Assembly: GCA_947090765.1 (NCBI GenBank)
Contig: OX352322.1
Span: forward strand, 4,571,501 to 4,635,500
Direction: 5' to 3'
Source: Pseudomonas sp. MM223
GTDB taxonomy: Bacteria > Pseudomonadota > Gammaproteobacteria > Pseudomonadales > Pseudomonadaceae
DNA length: 64,000 nucleotides
The notes beneath the pieces are model-generated. The model did no database searches, was not told the DNA's origin, and worked only from the letters and a program-made list of their open reading frames with translations. Positions 7,784-16,103 of the stretch are shown here, piece by piece (position 1 is the first letter of the stretch; every line of letters starts with the position of its first letter). The position numbers were made by a program, and so were the translations under genes.

Positions 7784-8044
7784 ATGAGTAAGGTTTCAAA
7801 TCCCGTTGATTTTCATGATGACTTCCTGGGCCGACAGGCTCAGAACTTCGAGGACGGCGCTGCCGGCCTCAAAGAAAAACTCGATGAAGCATTGGCCGCA
7901 TTGGCAGGCGATGCATCGGACCCCTCGCTATTGGCCGCCTATCAGGCTGCATTCTCTTCCTACAACGTGTTCCGCAATGCTGCGACCAATACGATCAAGG
8001 GCTTCAAGGAGATTGATACGACGATAATTTCCGCCGCGCGTTAA
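7784..8044 (+). CDS. prgI: T3SS needle subunit, PrgI/MxiH family (SctF)
   Basis: 86-residue helical hairpin protein that polymerises into the extracellular needle. The central turn SDPSLLAAYQAAFSSYNVFRNA and the C-terminal helix TNTIKGFKEIDTTIISA are diagnostic of the PrgI/MxiH/BsaL branch. It is slightly longer than PrgI (80 aa) at the N-terminus. No Sec signal is expected or seen, since the protein is exported by the T3SS itself. It starts 16 bases after prgH. Confidence 0.93.
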   Translation: MSKVSNPVDFHDDFLGRQAQNFEDGAAGLKEKLDEALAALAGDASDPSLLAAYQAAFSSYNVFRNAATNTIKGFKEIDTTIISAAR

Positions 8045-8112
8045 GTCTCGTGTTTGCGCTCGGCTGGCAGGTATTTCGTATGCCCGCCGGGTACTTTTTT
8101 GTGGGGGTTCCT

Positions 8113-8421
8113 ATGTCTGTTTCTTCTTTGACTTCTGTGAATCTGAGCCCGCTTCGGATGGCCGAACTGGCACGTCCCGAGCCTGGCTCAGTGGTTTCTC
8201 TGGAGGGTCGTTTGATCGAGCGTTTCGCCAGCTCCGCTGTGGGCACCGAGCATGATCATGCAAGGATCAATGCCATGCTCAAACGCCCGGACATCACCAA
8301 CCCGGAAGTGTTGAGCGAATTGCAGTTGCTCACCGCGCAGTACAACATCGATGTCTCTTTACTCAACGTCCTGGTGCGTAAAACGGTGACGACGGCCGAA
8401 ACCTTGTTGCGTTCGTCATGA
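8113..8421 (+). CDS. prgJ: T3SS inner rod protein, PrgJ/MxiI family (SctI)
   Basis: 102 residues from the ATG at 8113, the start that gives the family length (PrgJ is 101); an earlier in-frame start at 8050 would add an unlikely hydrophobic leader. The C-terminal portion PEVLSELQLLTAQYNIDVSLLNVLVRKTVTTAETLLRS has the helical tail typical of rod proteins, which sits inside the basal body and anchors the needle. Its stop overlaps the prgK start by 4 bases. Confidence 0.88.
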   Translation: MSVSSLTSVNLSPLRMAELARPEPGSVVSLEGRLIERFASSAVGTEHDHARINAMLKRPDITNPEVLSELQLLTAQYNIDVSLLNVLVRKTVTTAETLLRSS

Positions 8422-9140
8422 AGGTTTTCGCCTGGCTTGTGCTGCTCTGTCTGATGCTGGTTGGCTGTCGACAACCGAGCTTGCTTCAGGGGCTTGACCA
8501 GCAACAGGTCAATGAAGTGATTTCGGTGCTGCAGCGCAATAACATCACTGCGACCAAAATGGAAAACGGTAAGGCCGGATACTCGGTGCAAATCGCGCAT
8601 GCGGACTTCGCGGCGGCGGTCGACTTGTTGGCCCTGTATTCGCTGCCCTCCAAGGCGCGTGTCGAAATCGCCCATATGTTCCCTGCGGACTCCCTGGTCG
8701 CTTCGCCTCGCGCCGAGAAGGCGCGTCTGTACAGTGCGCTGGAGCAGCGCCTGGAACAGTCGTTGAATACCCTGGAGGGTGTGGTGTCGGCGAGGGTGCA
8801 TGTGAGTTACGACCTGGAGACCGGTGAGAGCGGTCGCAAGGTTGCGCCCATCCATGTCTCGGCGTTGGTGGTGTATGAGCGTGACAGCGAGCCACAGCTA
8901 CTGATCAGCGATATCAAGCGTTTTCTCAAGAACAGCTTCTCGGCCGTGGACTACGACCACATCTCGGTGGTCTTGTCCAAGCGGGCTCTAGTTCAGCATG
9001 CCGCCCCCTTTGTGGAGCCTCGCGCCTACGCGTTTACTTGGCTCTATGGCGTTTTTGTCTTAGGCATTCTGGCTGCGGTAGCGTACCTGGTCATGCTGTA
9101 CCGAAAGCCGAAAGAGATCGATCATGCTCCGCGGAACTGA
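8418..9140 (+). CDS. prgK: T3SS inner-membrane ring lipoprotein, PrgK/MxiJ family (SctJ)
   Basis: 240-residue lipoprotein of the YscJ/FliF family that forms the inner ring of the basal body. The N-terminal lipoprotein signal ends LMLVGC with the acylated cysteine at residue 17. The periplasmic core contains DQQQVNEVISVLQRNNI and LEGVVSARVHVSYD, both conserved in YscJ proteins. A C-terminal membrane helix (AFTWLYGVFVLGILAAVAYLVMLY) precedes a short cytoplasmic tail. It overlaps prgJ by 4 and orgA by 17 bases, so the operon is tightly coupled. Confidence 0.93.
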   Translation: MKVFAWLVLLCLMLVGCRQPSLLQGLDQQQVNEVISVLQRNNITATKMENGKAGYSVQIAHADFAAAVDLLALYSLPSKARVEIAHMFPADSLVASPRAEKARLYSALEQRLEQSLNTLEGVVSARVHVSYDLETGESGRKVAPIHVSALVVYERDSEPQLLISDIKRFLKNSFSAVDYDHISVVLSKRALVQHAAPFVEPRAYAFTWLYGVFVLGILAAVAYLVMLYRKPKEIDHAPRN

Positions 9141-9696
9141 AGCGCTGCGCGCCATCCTGCTGCAACCGCTGGACTATCTGCATCCGCACCGCGATGTTGT
9201 ACCCGCGCTGTTTGACGAGCCGGCAGCCCGGGCGTTGCTCAATCAAACGTTGCTTAGGGGGTTGGAGCTCAGTTGCCCCGATCCGCAGCAGCTCAAGCGC
9301 AACCCATGGACTGATTGCTGGGTCGCTCACTGGCAGCATTTGCCCGCAGTCGCCCGCCTCATGGGGGCGCACCTGATGTGGCCGCAGCTGGCTCGCGGGG
9401 CGCGGATGCGTGAGCTCAATGTGCCGACTAGGGCTTTCGCCCGTCTCGATCTGGGCAATCGGCCAACGATCTCGGTCAGCGAAGCGGATGGCCTTGAACA
9501 ATCGCTCGACGCCCTGGGGCTAGCTGCCTTGGCAGCTTGGCATCAACACATCCCGGAGGCGCTCATGCAGCGCCTGTTCTTACAGTTCTCGCCGCGAGTG
9601 GTCGAGTTGCAGCAAACGCTACCGCTACTAGCGCCGAATCCATCACTGTTTATCCTGGCGGTACAACATGCTCGAATCCATCAGAACGCTTGTTGA
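9124..9696 (+). CDS. orgA: T3SS sorting-platform protein, OrgA/MxiK family (SctK)
   Basis: 190-residue cytoplasmic protein in the position of Salmonella orgA (199 aa), directly after prgK and overlapping it. In the family, OrgA links the SpaO pods of the sorting platform to the PrgH ring. Supporting features are a short hydrophilic N-terminus, tryptophan- and histidine-rich patches (NPWTDCWVAHWQHL), and length. Similarity in this family is low, so the call rests largely on gene order and size. Confidence 0.75.
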   Translation: MLRGTEALRAILLQPLDYLHPHRDVVPALFDEPAARALLNQTLLRGLELSCPDPQQLKRNPWTDCWVAHWQHLPAVARLMGAHLMWPQLARGARMRELNVPTRAFARLDLGNRPTISVSEADGLEQSLDALGLAALAAWHQHIPEALMQRLFLQFSPRVVELQQTLPLLAPNPSLFILAVQHARIHQNAC

Positions 9697-10387
9697 TGCT
9701 CCGACGACAGATGCCCTCCTGCTGAGGCATGAAGAGCGGACGGCTGCACGCAATCGCCGGTTGTTGATGCAACAAGCCCGCGAGCGAGCCAAGGCCTGTA
9801 TAGCGCAAGCGGAACAAGAGGCAGACATTGTTCGTGCGGAGGCCTTTCAGGACGGTTATTCCCAGGGGGTGCTACAAGCCGCGGCTGACGTGAGCGGGCT
9901 TCTGCTGCAGTCGCGGCTGATGGCGAGCGCGCTGCAAGCCCAACTGGCGCAGGCTGCCCGGTCATTGCTGGGGGATCTGCTGATGGATGAGCGACTGCTC
10001 GATGCGCTGCTGCAGCGCTGGCAGGATCGATGGGTAGGCCAAGGGCAGGAGCCGCTGCAGATCGTAATGCCGCTGAGGTGCAAGGCTGGAAAGGTGGCGC
10101 TGCAAAGTAAATTGAAGGACTTGGGAGTCGAGCGTGTGGATATCCGTTTCCATGCCCAGGAACGTTACCTGTTTCGCCTGGCGGACCAGGTGGTCGAGTT
10201 CGACATCGACGCCACCCAGGAGCACCTGTCGCCGCGCTTGATCGCCCAACTCAAGCAGTTACCAGTGCATGTGCGCCAGCTCGATGATGCGTCGAAGAAC
10301 TTATTTGTAAATTGGGCTGCCGACCTGAACACGGAAGGCTATAGCGCGTTTCGCGTTTCGGAATCGGATATCAGTGATGAACATTGA
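9668..10387 (+). CDS. orgB: T3SS stator protein, OrgB/MxiN family (SctL)
   Basis: 239 residues, related to FliH/YscL stators that hold the InvC ATPase under the export gate. The N-terminal third is a long charged helix (RNRRLLMQQARERAKACIAQ followed by AEQEADIVRAEAFQDGYSQG), as in FliH-type proteins. The C-terminal globular part carries the F-to-D pattern DIRFHAQERYLFRLADQVVEFD. It overlaps orgA by 29 bases and the next gene by 11. Salmonella OrgB is 226 aa. Call supported by order, coiled-coil pattern and length. Confidence 0.78.
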   Translation: MLESIRTLVDAPTTDALLLRHEERTAARNRRLLMQQARERAKACIAQAEQEADIVRAEAFQDGYSQGVLQAAADVSGLLLQSRLMASALQAQLAQAARSLLGDLLMDERLLDALLQRWQDRWVGQGQEPLQIVMPLRCKAGKVALQSKLKDLGVERVDIRFHAQERYLFRLADQVVEFDIDATQEHLSPRLIAQLKQLPVHVRQLDDASKNLFVNWAADLNTEGYSAFRVSESDISDEH

Positions 10388-10823
10388 TAACTACCCGCTC
10401 GCAGGCCCCGGCCAGGCCTCGCACCGTGGCACCGAGACGACTGTGCCCCTGGACCAGCGGATGGGGCTTCAGGGTGCGGAAACCAGCTCTCGTCCGGATC
10501 CTGAGTTTGAGCGGTTTTACGACGCATTCATGAAGTGGATAGCGTCCGCGACACCCTCACCGGGCAACATTCAGCGTTACTTGAAGCAATACGACAACGC
10601 CGGTGGCGAGTTGCCCTTTAAAACAACGCAGAAGCAAATGGATGCGTTGACGCAGGTGCTGGTGCGAATGAAAGAACAGGGTTTGGAAGACAGTGAGGCT
10701 TATAAGGAAACAAGAAGTGCACTGGTATCGATTTCGTCGACCAACATGTTCTTCAAGGAGTTTATGCAGGACGTATTCAAGCCCTCTGAGGATGAAGACA
10801 GTCGCGAAAATAGCAGCTGGTAA
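10377..10823 (+). CDS. Unknown protein in the orgC position
   Basis: 148 residues from the ATG at 10377, overlapping the end of orgB. The N-terminal 40 residues are Gly/Ser/Thr/Gln-rich and look disordered. Residues about 42-135 are predicted helical and charged (PEFERFYDAFMKWIASATPS; TTQKQMDALTQVLVRMKEQG; NMFFKEFMQDVF). In Salmonella the gene after orgB is orgC, encoding a secreted needle-assembly factor of about 150 residues. Size and location agree, but I see no convincing sequence match. It could be an OrgC analogue, a chaperone or an early secreted substrate. Confidence 0.6.
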   Translation: MNIDNYPLAGPGQASHRGTETTVPLDQRMGLQGAETSSRPDPEFERFYDAFMKWIASATPSPGNIQRYLKQYDNAGGELPFKTTQKQMDALTQVLVRMKEQGLEDSEAYKETRSALVSISSTNMFFKEFMQDVFKPSEDEDSRENSSW

Positions 10824-11079
10824 TTGTATGCTTGTGCTTTCAATAGGCACGAACCGGCCAGACGCTGCACTCAGTCACTTCACCGCCGCCAGCCACCCTG
10901 AATGAGAGGGATATGAAATAGCGATTTACCATCACTGATGCGACCATAAACCACGTAAAGCCGCACGACACTTTCCAACAATAACGAAACACATAACCAG
11001 CCCGGCTTCAGCTGTAAGAAGCTCGCAGGCACACACTTTAAACAAAACTTTCTTGTGCATGTCAAATACAGGAATAGCG

Positions 11080-12915
11080 ATGCTTACCCGACACCATTCT
11101 TTACCCATCTTACAAACCATCAACCCTACTCACGCATTATCAAGCGAAAGCAATTCGCCCCCAAGAAAAACAGGCTCGCCTGACTCAGCCATCTTTGCCT
11201 ACCCTCCATCTGAAGCGATGCTAACAAAGATTGATAAAATTGCCGACGCATTGGCAACAGCGCCAACTTGCACGCTCAGCGGCAGTTCGCTTGAATTGTT
11301 GAGCCTGGCACTTGTTAGAAATAAAGACTGGCCGACTGACATTTCCCTGACCTGGAAACATAATGCAAATGCAACCCCCCACACTGCCTTTGTCCCCGGC
11401 GATGAAAAATGCTGGGTAAACTTTGACACTTTATCCGAAGCGCGAAAAGCACAAAACATTTGCGTATGCCATGATGGCAAAGATGGTTACTCCGCAACCC
11501 TGGCAGGGAAAACATGGGAAGCTTCAGGCGAGGACGCCATCTTTAAATTGATGCTGGCCATCAAAGGTGACGTTGCGACGGAAACCATTGGCGATAGGCC
11601 TGCTGCTGAATTACGAAGGGTCCTGTCTGAAAATATCCGCGAACAACGCTGTCATTTGGGCAATCTCTGGAGCGATGGACTACAGGATCAAAAGTTGGGC
11701 GATGTGGGCGCTGCCGTTATTTCAGGGAGCATAACGAATCATGTGAATAGGCCGCCCATCAAGTTGGAAGTACTCCCTCAATGGGCCAATCTTGCCACGA
11801 GACCGGCTTGCAAATACACTCCCGTCATAGTCAGCGGCACAACCAAAGAAGATGTCATCAGCATGCAGACGGTACGTCAAAATCGAATTGATATCTGCAG
11901 AGAACTTTCCATGGATCGGGAGACCCCGGGTACCGGTAGTTGGTTTTCTTTCATCAGAGGCCCCCAACTGCACGAGCCGCAACTGCACAACGGGACGGTT
12001 CCTGCAATTGTCCTAAGCGGGGGCAGTGCCAGTAAGCTCACTGCGGATCTTGGTAAGGATTACAGCCTGGCTTGGCACCCAAAAAACATGAACAATGAAC
12101 CGGTCTACCTGCTTGTCCACAAACAGGATTACCAGGTTTACGATTCGACAATGAAAGAGGTGCTTGAGCAGAACCCGAACATGCACCTTATTGGTTGGGA
12201 TGGTGGCAAGTTGACGGGTTTTGGTGCTGCTCGGGCAGCGGCTTTAGCCTTTGCTGATTCACTGCCGTACTGCCCTGACCGAATCTTGATGATCGATCAG
12301 GATGTTGTCAAGACGGAACAGACCAGACATACCAACCCAACGGTGCGGCGCAATGTGGAAAGTCTGCATGAGACGACGAACCAACCGATTGTTGCCTACG
12401 GTGTTGGTTACGGGACACGACAGGAAACCCCTGAACCTTTTGCAGAGACGGCCCCAGCTTCAGTTTCCCAGGGCGACTTTAACACGCCGGCGCAGCAGTA
12501 TGTTTCAATCAAGGCCCCCTTCCGTGAACAGGGGAGTGACGGAATTTATCCTGCCTTCATGGTGGCAGGTGGTGAAGATATGCTGATGAGTCTTGAGCTC
12601 AACATGTTCCAGGAGAAACGCAATACGGCTTTGCCGGAAGAGAAGCTTTTCAAGAAAGAACTGCGAGGGCTGGCAGACACACCAAACACCTACTGGAATG
12701 AAGGGCGCACTGAAACCCTGAAGGCTCTATTTGAAGCAGAGAAAAATACCTTGGTGGAATTTGAAGGTCGCACCATGAGCCTGGATGATCTTATGACAAA
12801 GTTCCAAGATAGAAAATTGATCAGTTCACACCCAAGCGTTGAGTCCTACAATGTTGCAGCGTGCGTTATAGAACGTATTATTTTGCGACTGAGCAAGTTA
12901 CAAGGAAACGCCTAA
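11080..12915 (+). CDS. Unrecognised candidate T3SS effector with glycosyltransferase-like DxD segment
   Basis: 611 residues from the ATG at 11080, which has AGGA six bases upstream; a start at 11059 is also possible. The first 40 residues are Ser/Thr/Pro-rich with few acids, as in T3SS export signals, and there is no Sec signal. Residues about 343-350 (YLLVHKQD) begin a beta-alpha pattern leading to GGKLTGFGAARAAALAFA (375-392) and RILMIDQDVV with D406-Q407-D408. This spacing recalls GT-A glycosyltransferases, where a GxxxAR helix precedes the metal-binding DxD. The coding region is visibly more AT-rich than its neighbours. Function is unknown; effector status is inferred from location. Confidence 0.6.
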   Translation: MLTRHHSLPILQTINPTHALSSESNSPPRKTGSPDSAIFAYPPSEAMLTKIDKIADALATAPTCTLSGSSLELLSLALVRNKDWPTDISLTWKHNANATPHTAFVPGDEKCWVNFDTLSEARKAQNICVCHDGKDGYSATLAGKTWEASGEDAIFKLMLAIKGDVATETIGDRPAAELRRVLSENIREQRCHLGNLWSDGLQDQKLGDVGAAVISGSITNHVNRPPIKLEVLPQWANLATRPACKYTPVIVSGTTKEDVISMQTVRQNRIDICRELSMDRETPGTGSWFSFIRGPQLHEPQLHNGTVPAIVLSGGSASKLTADLGKDYSLAWHPKNMNNEPVYLLVHKQDYQVYDSTMKEVLEQNPNMHLIGWDGGKLTGFGAARAAALAFADSLPYCPDRILMIDQDVVKTEQTRHTNPTVRRNVESLHETTNQPIVAYGVGYGTRQETPEPFAETAPASVSQGDFNTPAQQYVSIKAPFREQGSDGIYPAFMVAGGEDMLMSLELNMFQEKRNTALPEEKLFKKELRGLADTPNTYWNEGRTETLKALFEAEKNTLVEFEGRTMSLDDLMTKFQDRKLISSHPSVESYNVAACVIERIILRLSKLQGNA

Positions 12916-13010
12916 CAAGTGTTCCCCAGCCCGAAACCGCATCTGAGCGATCGCCTGATGCTCGACGGCGTGCTCTGGTACTTTCTGGAGGCGGAAGGCC
13001 CGGCGATGAA
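12916..13010 (+). mobile_element. Probable IS5-family transposase N-terminal remnant
   Basis: Directly after the effector candidate, one plus-strand frame reads KPHLSDRLMLDGVLWYF. It resembles the N-terminal helix of IS5-family transposases (consensus-like SDRxMLDGVLWxLRTGAxW). The match stops after about 20 residues and the remaining 75 bases before the next gene have no recognisable content. A decayed insertion between two effector genes is the simplest explanation. Confidence 0.45.
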
Positions 13011-13084
13011 GACGATCACCGGATTGCCGGGCAGCTGCCTCTTGTTGACGTTTTCCAGAATGGGGGCGGCGACTTTTTCGGTAA

Positions 13085-14470
13085 TCACCCGCGGGAGCGC
13101 ACCAATACTGGCTGTGCCTTCAAACTTTCACCTGCGTCCCCCATGGCCTTGGTCGCACTCTGCTGCTGCTCCTCGGTTTCGAATTCCACGTAGTTGTCCG
13201 GGAACTTGAAGTGCGACTCCATCGAGGTCCAGAAGTCATCGTTCTGCTGCTGGCCTTTGTCCCAGATCCGTTCCGAAAGCGACAGCACATCGTTGCGCAT
13301 CAATTGCGGCTGCTCCTGACCCTGGCGGATCACAGCATCGACATGCCCACGCAACCCGTTGGGGCCAGTCGCTTCGATCGTGCTTTTGTTCGGCCGGCTG
13401 AAGTAGCGGTCGCCGCGAAATTCGTTGCCTTTGAGCGTCTGATAATCCTCGCCGATCTTGTTGATGAAATCAGCGAGCATCTCGCTGTTGGGGTGGCTGG
13501 CCAGCAACGCATTGGCAAAATAGGGCGTGGCGCTGCCGCTGGCTTCGTTCTTGGCGCCGGCCAAGCCCACCAGCATCAGGTTCGGATGCGCTTGCAGTTC
13601 ACCACTGAGTGGTTGCAAGCATTCCAGATCAATGTCGGCGTATACGCCACCGTGTTCATGTAAAATCTCATAGCGGGCAATGTCGGACGCGGCCGGGTAA
13701 GCGCCGTTGCGGCCAATGATTTCGTGCTGATAGGCATCCTTGTTCTTGAGCTGGATATCACTGGGATTGCTCAAGTCACGGATCTCGATGTTTTTGATGT
13801 CAGCAAATTTTTCCTTTAACGCTGTCAGAGACGAGACATCACGTTGCGGATCGCTGGCACAGCGGTCCCAAGCGCGCACAGTCTGGTCCAGAATCAAGCA
13901 CTCGGCCTGGAAAAACTTATCGTCATTGCCGCGGGTGTGCTGTTGGAAGGCCGCCAGTACTTGGTCCGCGTTCTGTGCGGTCACCTGCTTGTCGGTGCTA
14001 GGCAACAGCTGCTCTTTCAAGGACTCGTTGCCCTTGGCTGACAACTGCTTGTTCAGTTCGCTCAGTGCCTGCTTCTGTGCCCCCATGTGCACCAGTACAC
14101 CGGTGTTACCCAGTGTGGTCTTGAGCTGACTGAACAGCCCGCGCAATGCTTTTTCGGCCTGATAGTCCGGGAAAATTTTCTCGGCTTCCTGGCGGGCGGT
14201 CTTATTGTTGGCGTAGGCATCGAACTGTTGAGAGTCGACCCATAACATGATCGTACTGCTCGGGTTTCTTTCCGCCCATTGCCTCAGATATTTGTCCTGA
14301 CTCTCGCCCGGTTGAGAGCCCACCCAAACCATATGGGTGTTGGAGGGGACCGTCTGGAACTCACATCTGGGATAAACTTCGGCAAAAGCTTTCGGGGCCT
14401 TCGCGGCATCAATACCGAAGATTGACGACACCGACAGCTGGGACACGACAGGGGAATTGTAAATCAACAT
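13085..14470 (-). CDS. GT44-type glycosyltransferase, clostridial TcdA/TcdB catalytic-domain-like candidate effector
   Basis: 461 residues from the ATG at 14470, preceded by GGAG. Three blocks match the glucosyltransferase domain of large clostridial toxins: HMVWVGSQPGESQDKYLRQW (46-65, UDP-sugar tryptophan region), ASDIARYEIL (261-270, with D263 and R266 matching TcdB D270 and R273) and GGVYADID (274-281, DxD at D279/D281). Such enzymes glycosylate host small GTPases. There is no translocation domain, so delivery would need the adjacent T3SS. It is transcribed away from the effector at 11080. Enzyme class is strong; target and secretion are inferred. Confidence 0.82.
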   Translation of the reverse strand: MLIYNSPVVSQLSVSSIFGIDAAKAPKAFAEVYPRCEFQTVPSNTHMVWVGSQPGESQDKYLRQWAERNPSSTIMLWVDSQQFDAYANNKTARQEAEKIFPDYQAEKALRGLFSQLKTTLGNTGVLVHMGAQKQALSELNKQLSAKGNESLKEQLLPSTDKQVTAQNADQVLAAFQQHTRGNDDKFFQAECLILDQTVRAWDRCASDPQRDVSSLTALKEKFADIKNIEIRDLSNPSDIQLKNKDAYQHEIIGRNGAYPAASDIARYEILHEHGGVYADIDLECLQPLSGELQAHPNLMLVGLAGAKNEASGSATPYFANALLASHPNSEMLADFINKIGEDYQTLKGNEFRGDRYFSRPNKSTIEATGPNGLRGHVDAVIRQGQEQPQLMRNDVLSLSERIWDKGQQQNDDFWTSMESHFKFPDNYVEFETEEQQQSATKAMGDAGESLKAQPVLVRSRG

Positions 14471-14603
14471 GGTGACTCCTTGGCAACTGGATAAACTGTG
14501 TAGCACTATCACAACGTTGCTTAACGAGAACTTTTAATTTCGGCATGTATGGTCCCGCATTAGACGTCTGCCCATGCGAGTAGAATATCTTACCGAACCC
14601 TAA

Positions 14604-14627
14604 CTACGCGCCCTTATCGGCGCGTAG
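14604..14627 (-). terminator. Hairpin at the 3' end of the sip-iacP transcript
   Basis: CTACGCGCC / GGCGCGTAG perfect 9-base stem with a 6-base loop, 15 bases beyond the iacP stop codon on the minus strand. No long T tract follows, so it may be a weak terminator or an mRNA-stabilising end. Confidence 0.5.
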
Positions 14628-14641
14628 TCTCGAACTTGCAC

Positions 14642-14896
14642 TCAGACGAATGGCTGAGCGATCGTTTGATGAACCAAGCAATAAAGATCTTCCACATTAC
14701 GAATACTGGCCAAACCCTCTGGAAGCAGTTCAATATCCAGGACGTGGTTGATCTCCAGAGCGATATCCAGAAAATTCAACGAGTCCGCACCAAGGTCCTC
14801 CACCAAGCGGGCGTTTGAAGCAATGGCCTCCACATCGACCACGAGTTTATCGGCGAGAATCGCGGTGATGATGGCCTCTATTTCAAGCTTCATCAT
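14642..14896 (-). CDS. iacP: T3SS-associated acyl carrier protein, IacP type
   Basis: 84-residue acyl carrier protein with the phosphopantetheine attachment motif GADSLNFLD (serine at about residue 39). In Salmonella, IacP lies after the sip genes and promotes secretion of translocators and effectors. Here it is the last gene of the sicA-sipBCD run, 47 bases after sipD. It differs from the housekeeping AcpP in its flanks, for example the C-terminal VHQTIAQPF. Gene order gives the IacP assignment. Confidence 0.85.
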   Translation of the reverse strand: MMKLEIEAIITAILADKLVVDVEAIASNARLVEDLGADSLNFLDIALEINHVLDIELLPEGLASIRNVEDLYCLVHQTIAQPFV

Positions 14897-14943
14897 TCGC
14901 TTTACCTCGAACTGCCATAACCAGGTTCACCTTCACGTCGTTG

Positions 14944-16089
14944 TCAGCCAATGCCGCTCGCAATCGCCTTGAGCATTTCTGCATACTGGCTCAATTGCGA
15001 GGAGAGGAGCTTGTTGAAATTCTCGTGGTACGAGTTGGCGTTACCGTACTTGGTAGTGAGTATCTGTAACTGGTTCTTCAAATCGCCTTCCAGGCTGTTA
15101 AAGCCGGTTTGCCAAGCTTGGAACTTCGCGGTATCCCACGTCGCGCCACCTCTGGGAGCCGCTGCCATCATTGCATCCAACGGTGTTAATACAATCATCA
15201 CTCGATAGCCACCGTTGCCATCAGGATGCACGGCTGACTCAGGCAACCCCATGGCCTTGGCCCACTTCAGTGCCTCTTCCTCTGTGGCAGGTTCCGCACC
15301 GGCAATGGGATAGAGGACGCCATCCGGAGCTTGGTTATACTTATCACGCAACGCCGCTAAAGCATTGTACAAATCCGGACTTATGGTGACTTCCTTACCG
15401 TCGTTCCCACCTGTTATCCAATCCCCCATCTTCGCCATGATGGTGTCGTTGAATTCCTTGAAGAATTCTGAGTACTTGGTCAGCAACTCCTCGTAGACCG
15501 CCAGGTATTCACCCTTGATAAGACCAAGCATCGCCAGCAACTGCTCAAAAAAATCATCGCTGCCACTGACTTGGCTCAAGGCGTTCCGAATAGCTTCTGG
15601 CGCATGCGGCAAATCGCCTAGTTTCTTGAGCGTTTCATCCTTCCACTGTTGGATCTTGGGGTGAGCAGGCTGGTCAAGGGCTGCCAACTTGCGTAACTCG
15701 GCTTCCAGCAAATGCCCCTGAACCTTACTGGCCTCTACTTTTTCGAGCACCGTTCGTAAGGATTGCTCTGTTTTGATGTTCTCTGCAAGACGCTCGTCGA
15801 AGTACCTACGCATAGCCGCCTCACCGGCCGCAGGATCAACAGGGGCGGCAACAGGAGGCAGATAAAATTCCTTCACAGCAACACTTATCTCCTGAAGGCG
15901 GTTATCCAGGCGGCCTAACAGGGACACTACCGACCTCGTCAGCCGTTCCGACGGCGACGGGAGCGGGAGCGGGAGCGGGAGCGGGAGCGGGGGCTGGCGA
16001 TGATCAACCGCTTGACTGCCAACCCTTCCATCCGCCAGCTGTTCGCGATGCGGCGCAATGGCATGTTTAGAAATAGATTCAATTCCCAT
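14944..16089 (-). CDS. sipD: T3SS needle-tip protein, SipD/IpaD/BipD family (SctA)
   Basis: 381 residues. The central coiled coil (YLAVYEELLTKYSEFFKEFN), the domain with WAKAMGLPESAVHPDGNGGYRVMI, and the C-terminal NSYHENFNKLLSSQLSQYAEMLKAI match IpaD-type tip proteins. These cap the needle and control insertion of the SipB/SipC pore. Residues about 33-46 form a Pro-Leu repeat encoded by a hexanucleotide tandem repeat (see the repeat at 15959). It is 14 bases after sipC. The family assignment is secure. Confidence 0.9.
   Translation of the reverse strand: MGIESISKHAIAPHREQLADGRVGSQAVDHRQPPLPLPLPLPLPSPSERLTRSVVSLLGRLDNRLQEISVAVKEFYLPPVAAPVDPAAGEAAMRRYFDERLAENIKTEQSLRTVLEKVEASKVQGHLLEAELRKLAALDQPAHPKIQQWKDETLKKLGDLPHAPEAIRNALSQVSGSDDFFEQLLAMLGLIKGEYLAVYEELLTKYSEFFKEFNDTIMAKMGDWITGGNDGKEVTISPDLYNALAALRDKYNQAPDGVLYPIAGAEPATEEEALKWAKAMGLPESAVHPDGNGGYRVMIVLTPLDAMMAAAPRGGATWDTAKFQAWQTGFNSLEGDLKNQLQILTTKYGNANSYHENFNKLLSSQLSQYAEMLKAIASGIG
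15959..15994. repeat. GGGAGC hexanucleotide tandem repeat inside sipD
   Basis: Five exact GGGAGC units occupy 15959-15988, followed by a degenerate sixth. On the coding strand each unit encodes Pro-Leu, giving PLPLPLPLPLP near the tip-protein N-terminus. Because the unit is six bases, slippage would change the length of the proline-rich spacer without a frameshift. Confidence 0.9.
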
Positions 16090-16103
16090 TATTCAACTCC
16101 TGA

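Noticed and set aside
15959-15994. CRISPR-like short repeats
   Set aside because: Units are six bases with no spacers; this is a microsatellite inside sipD.
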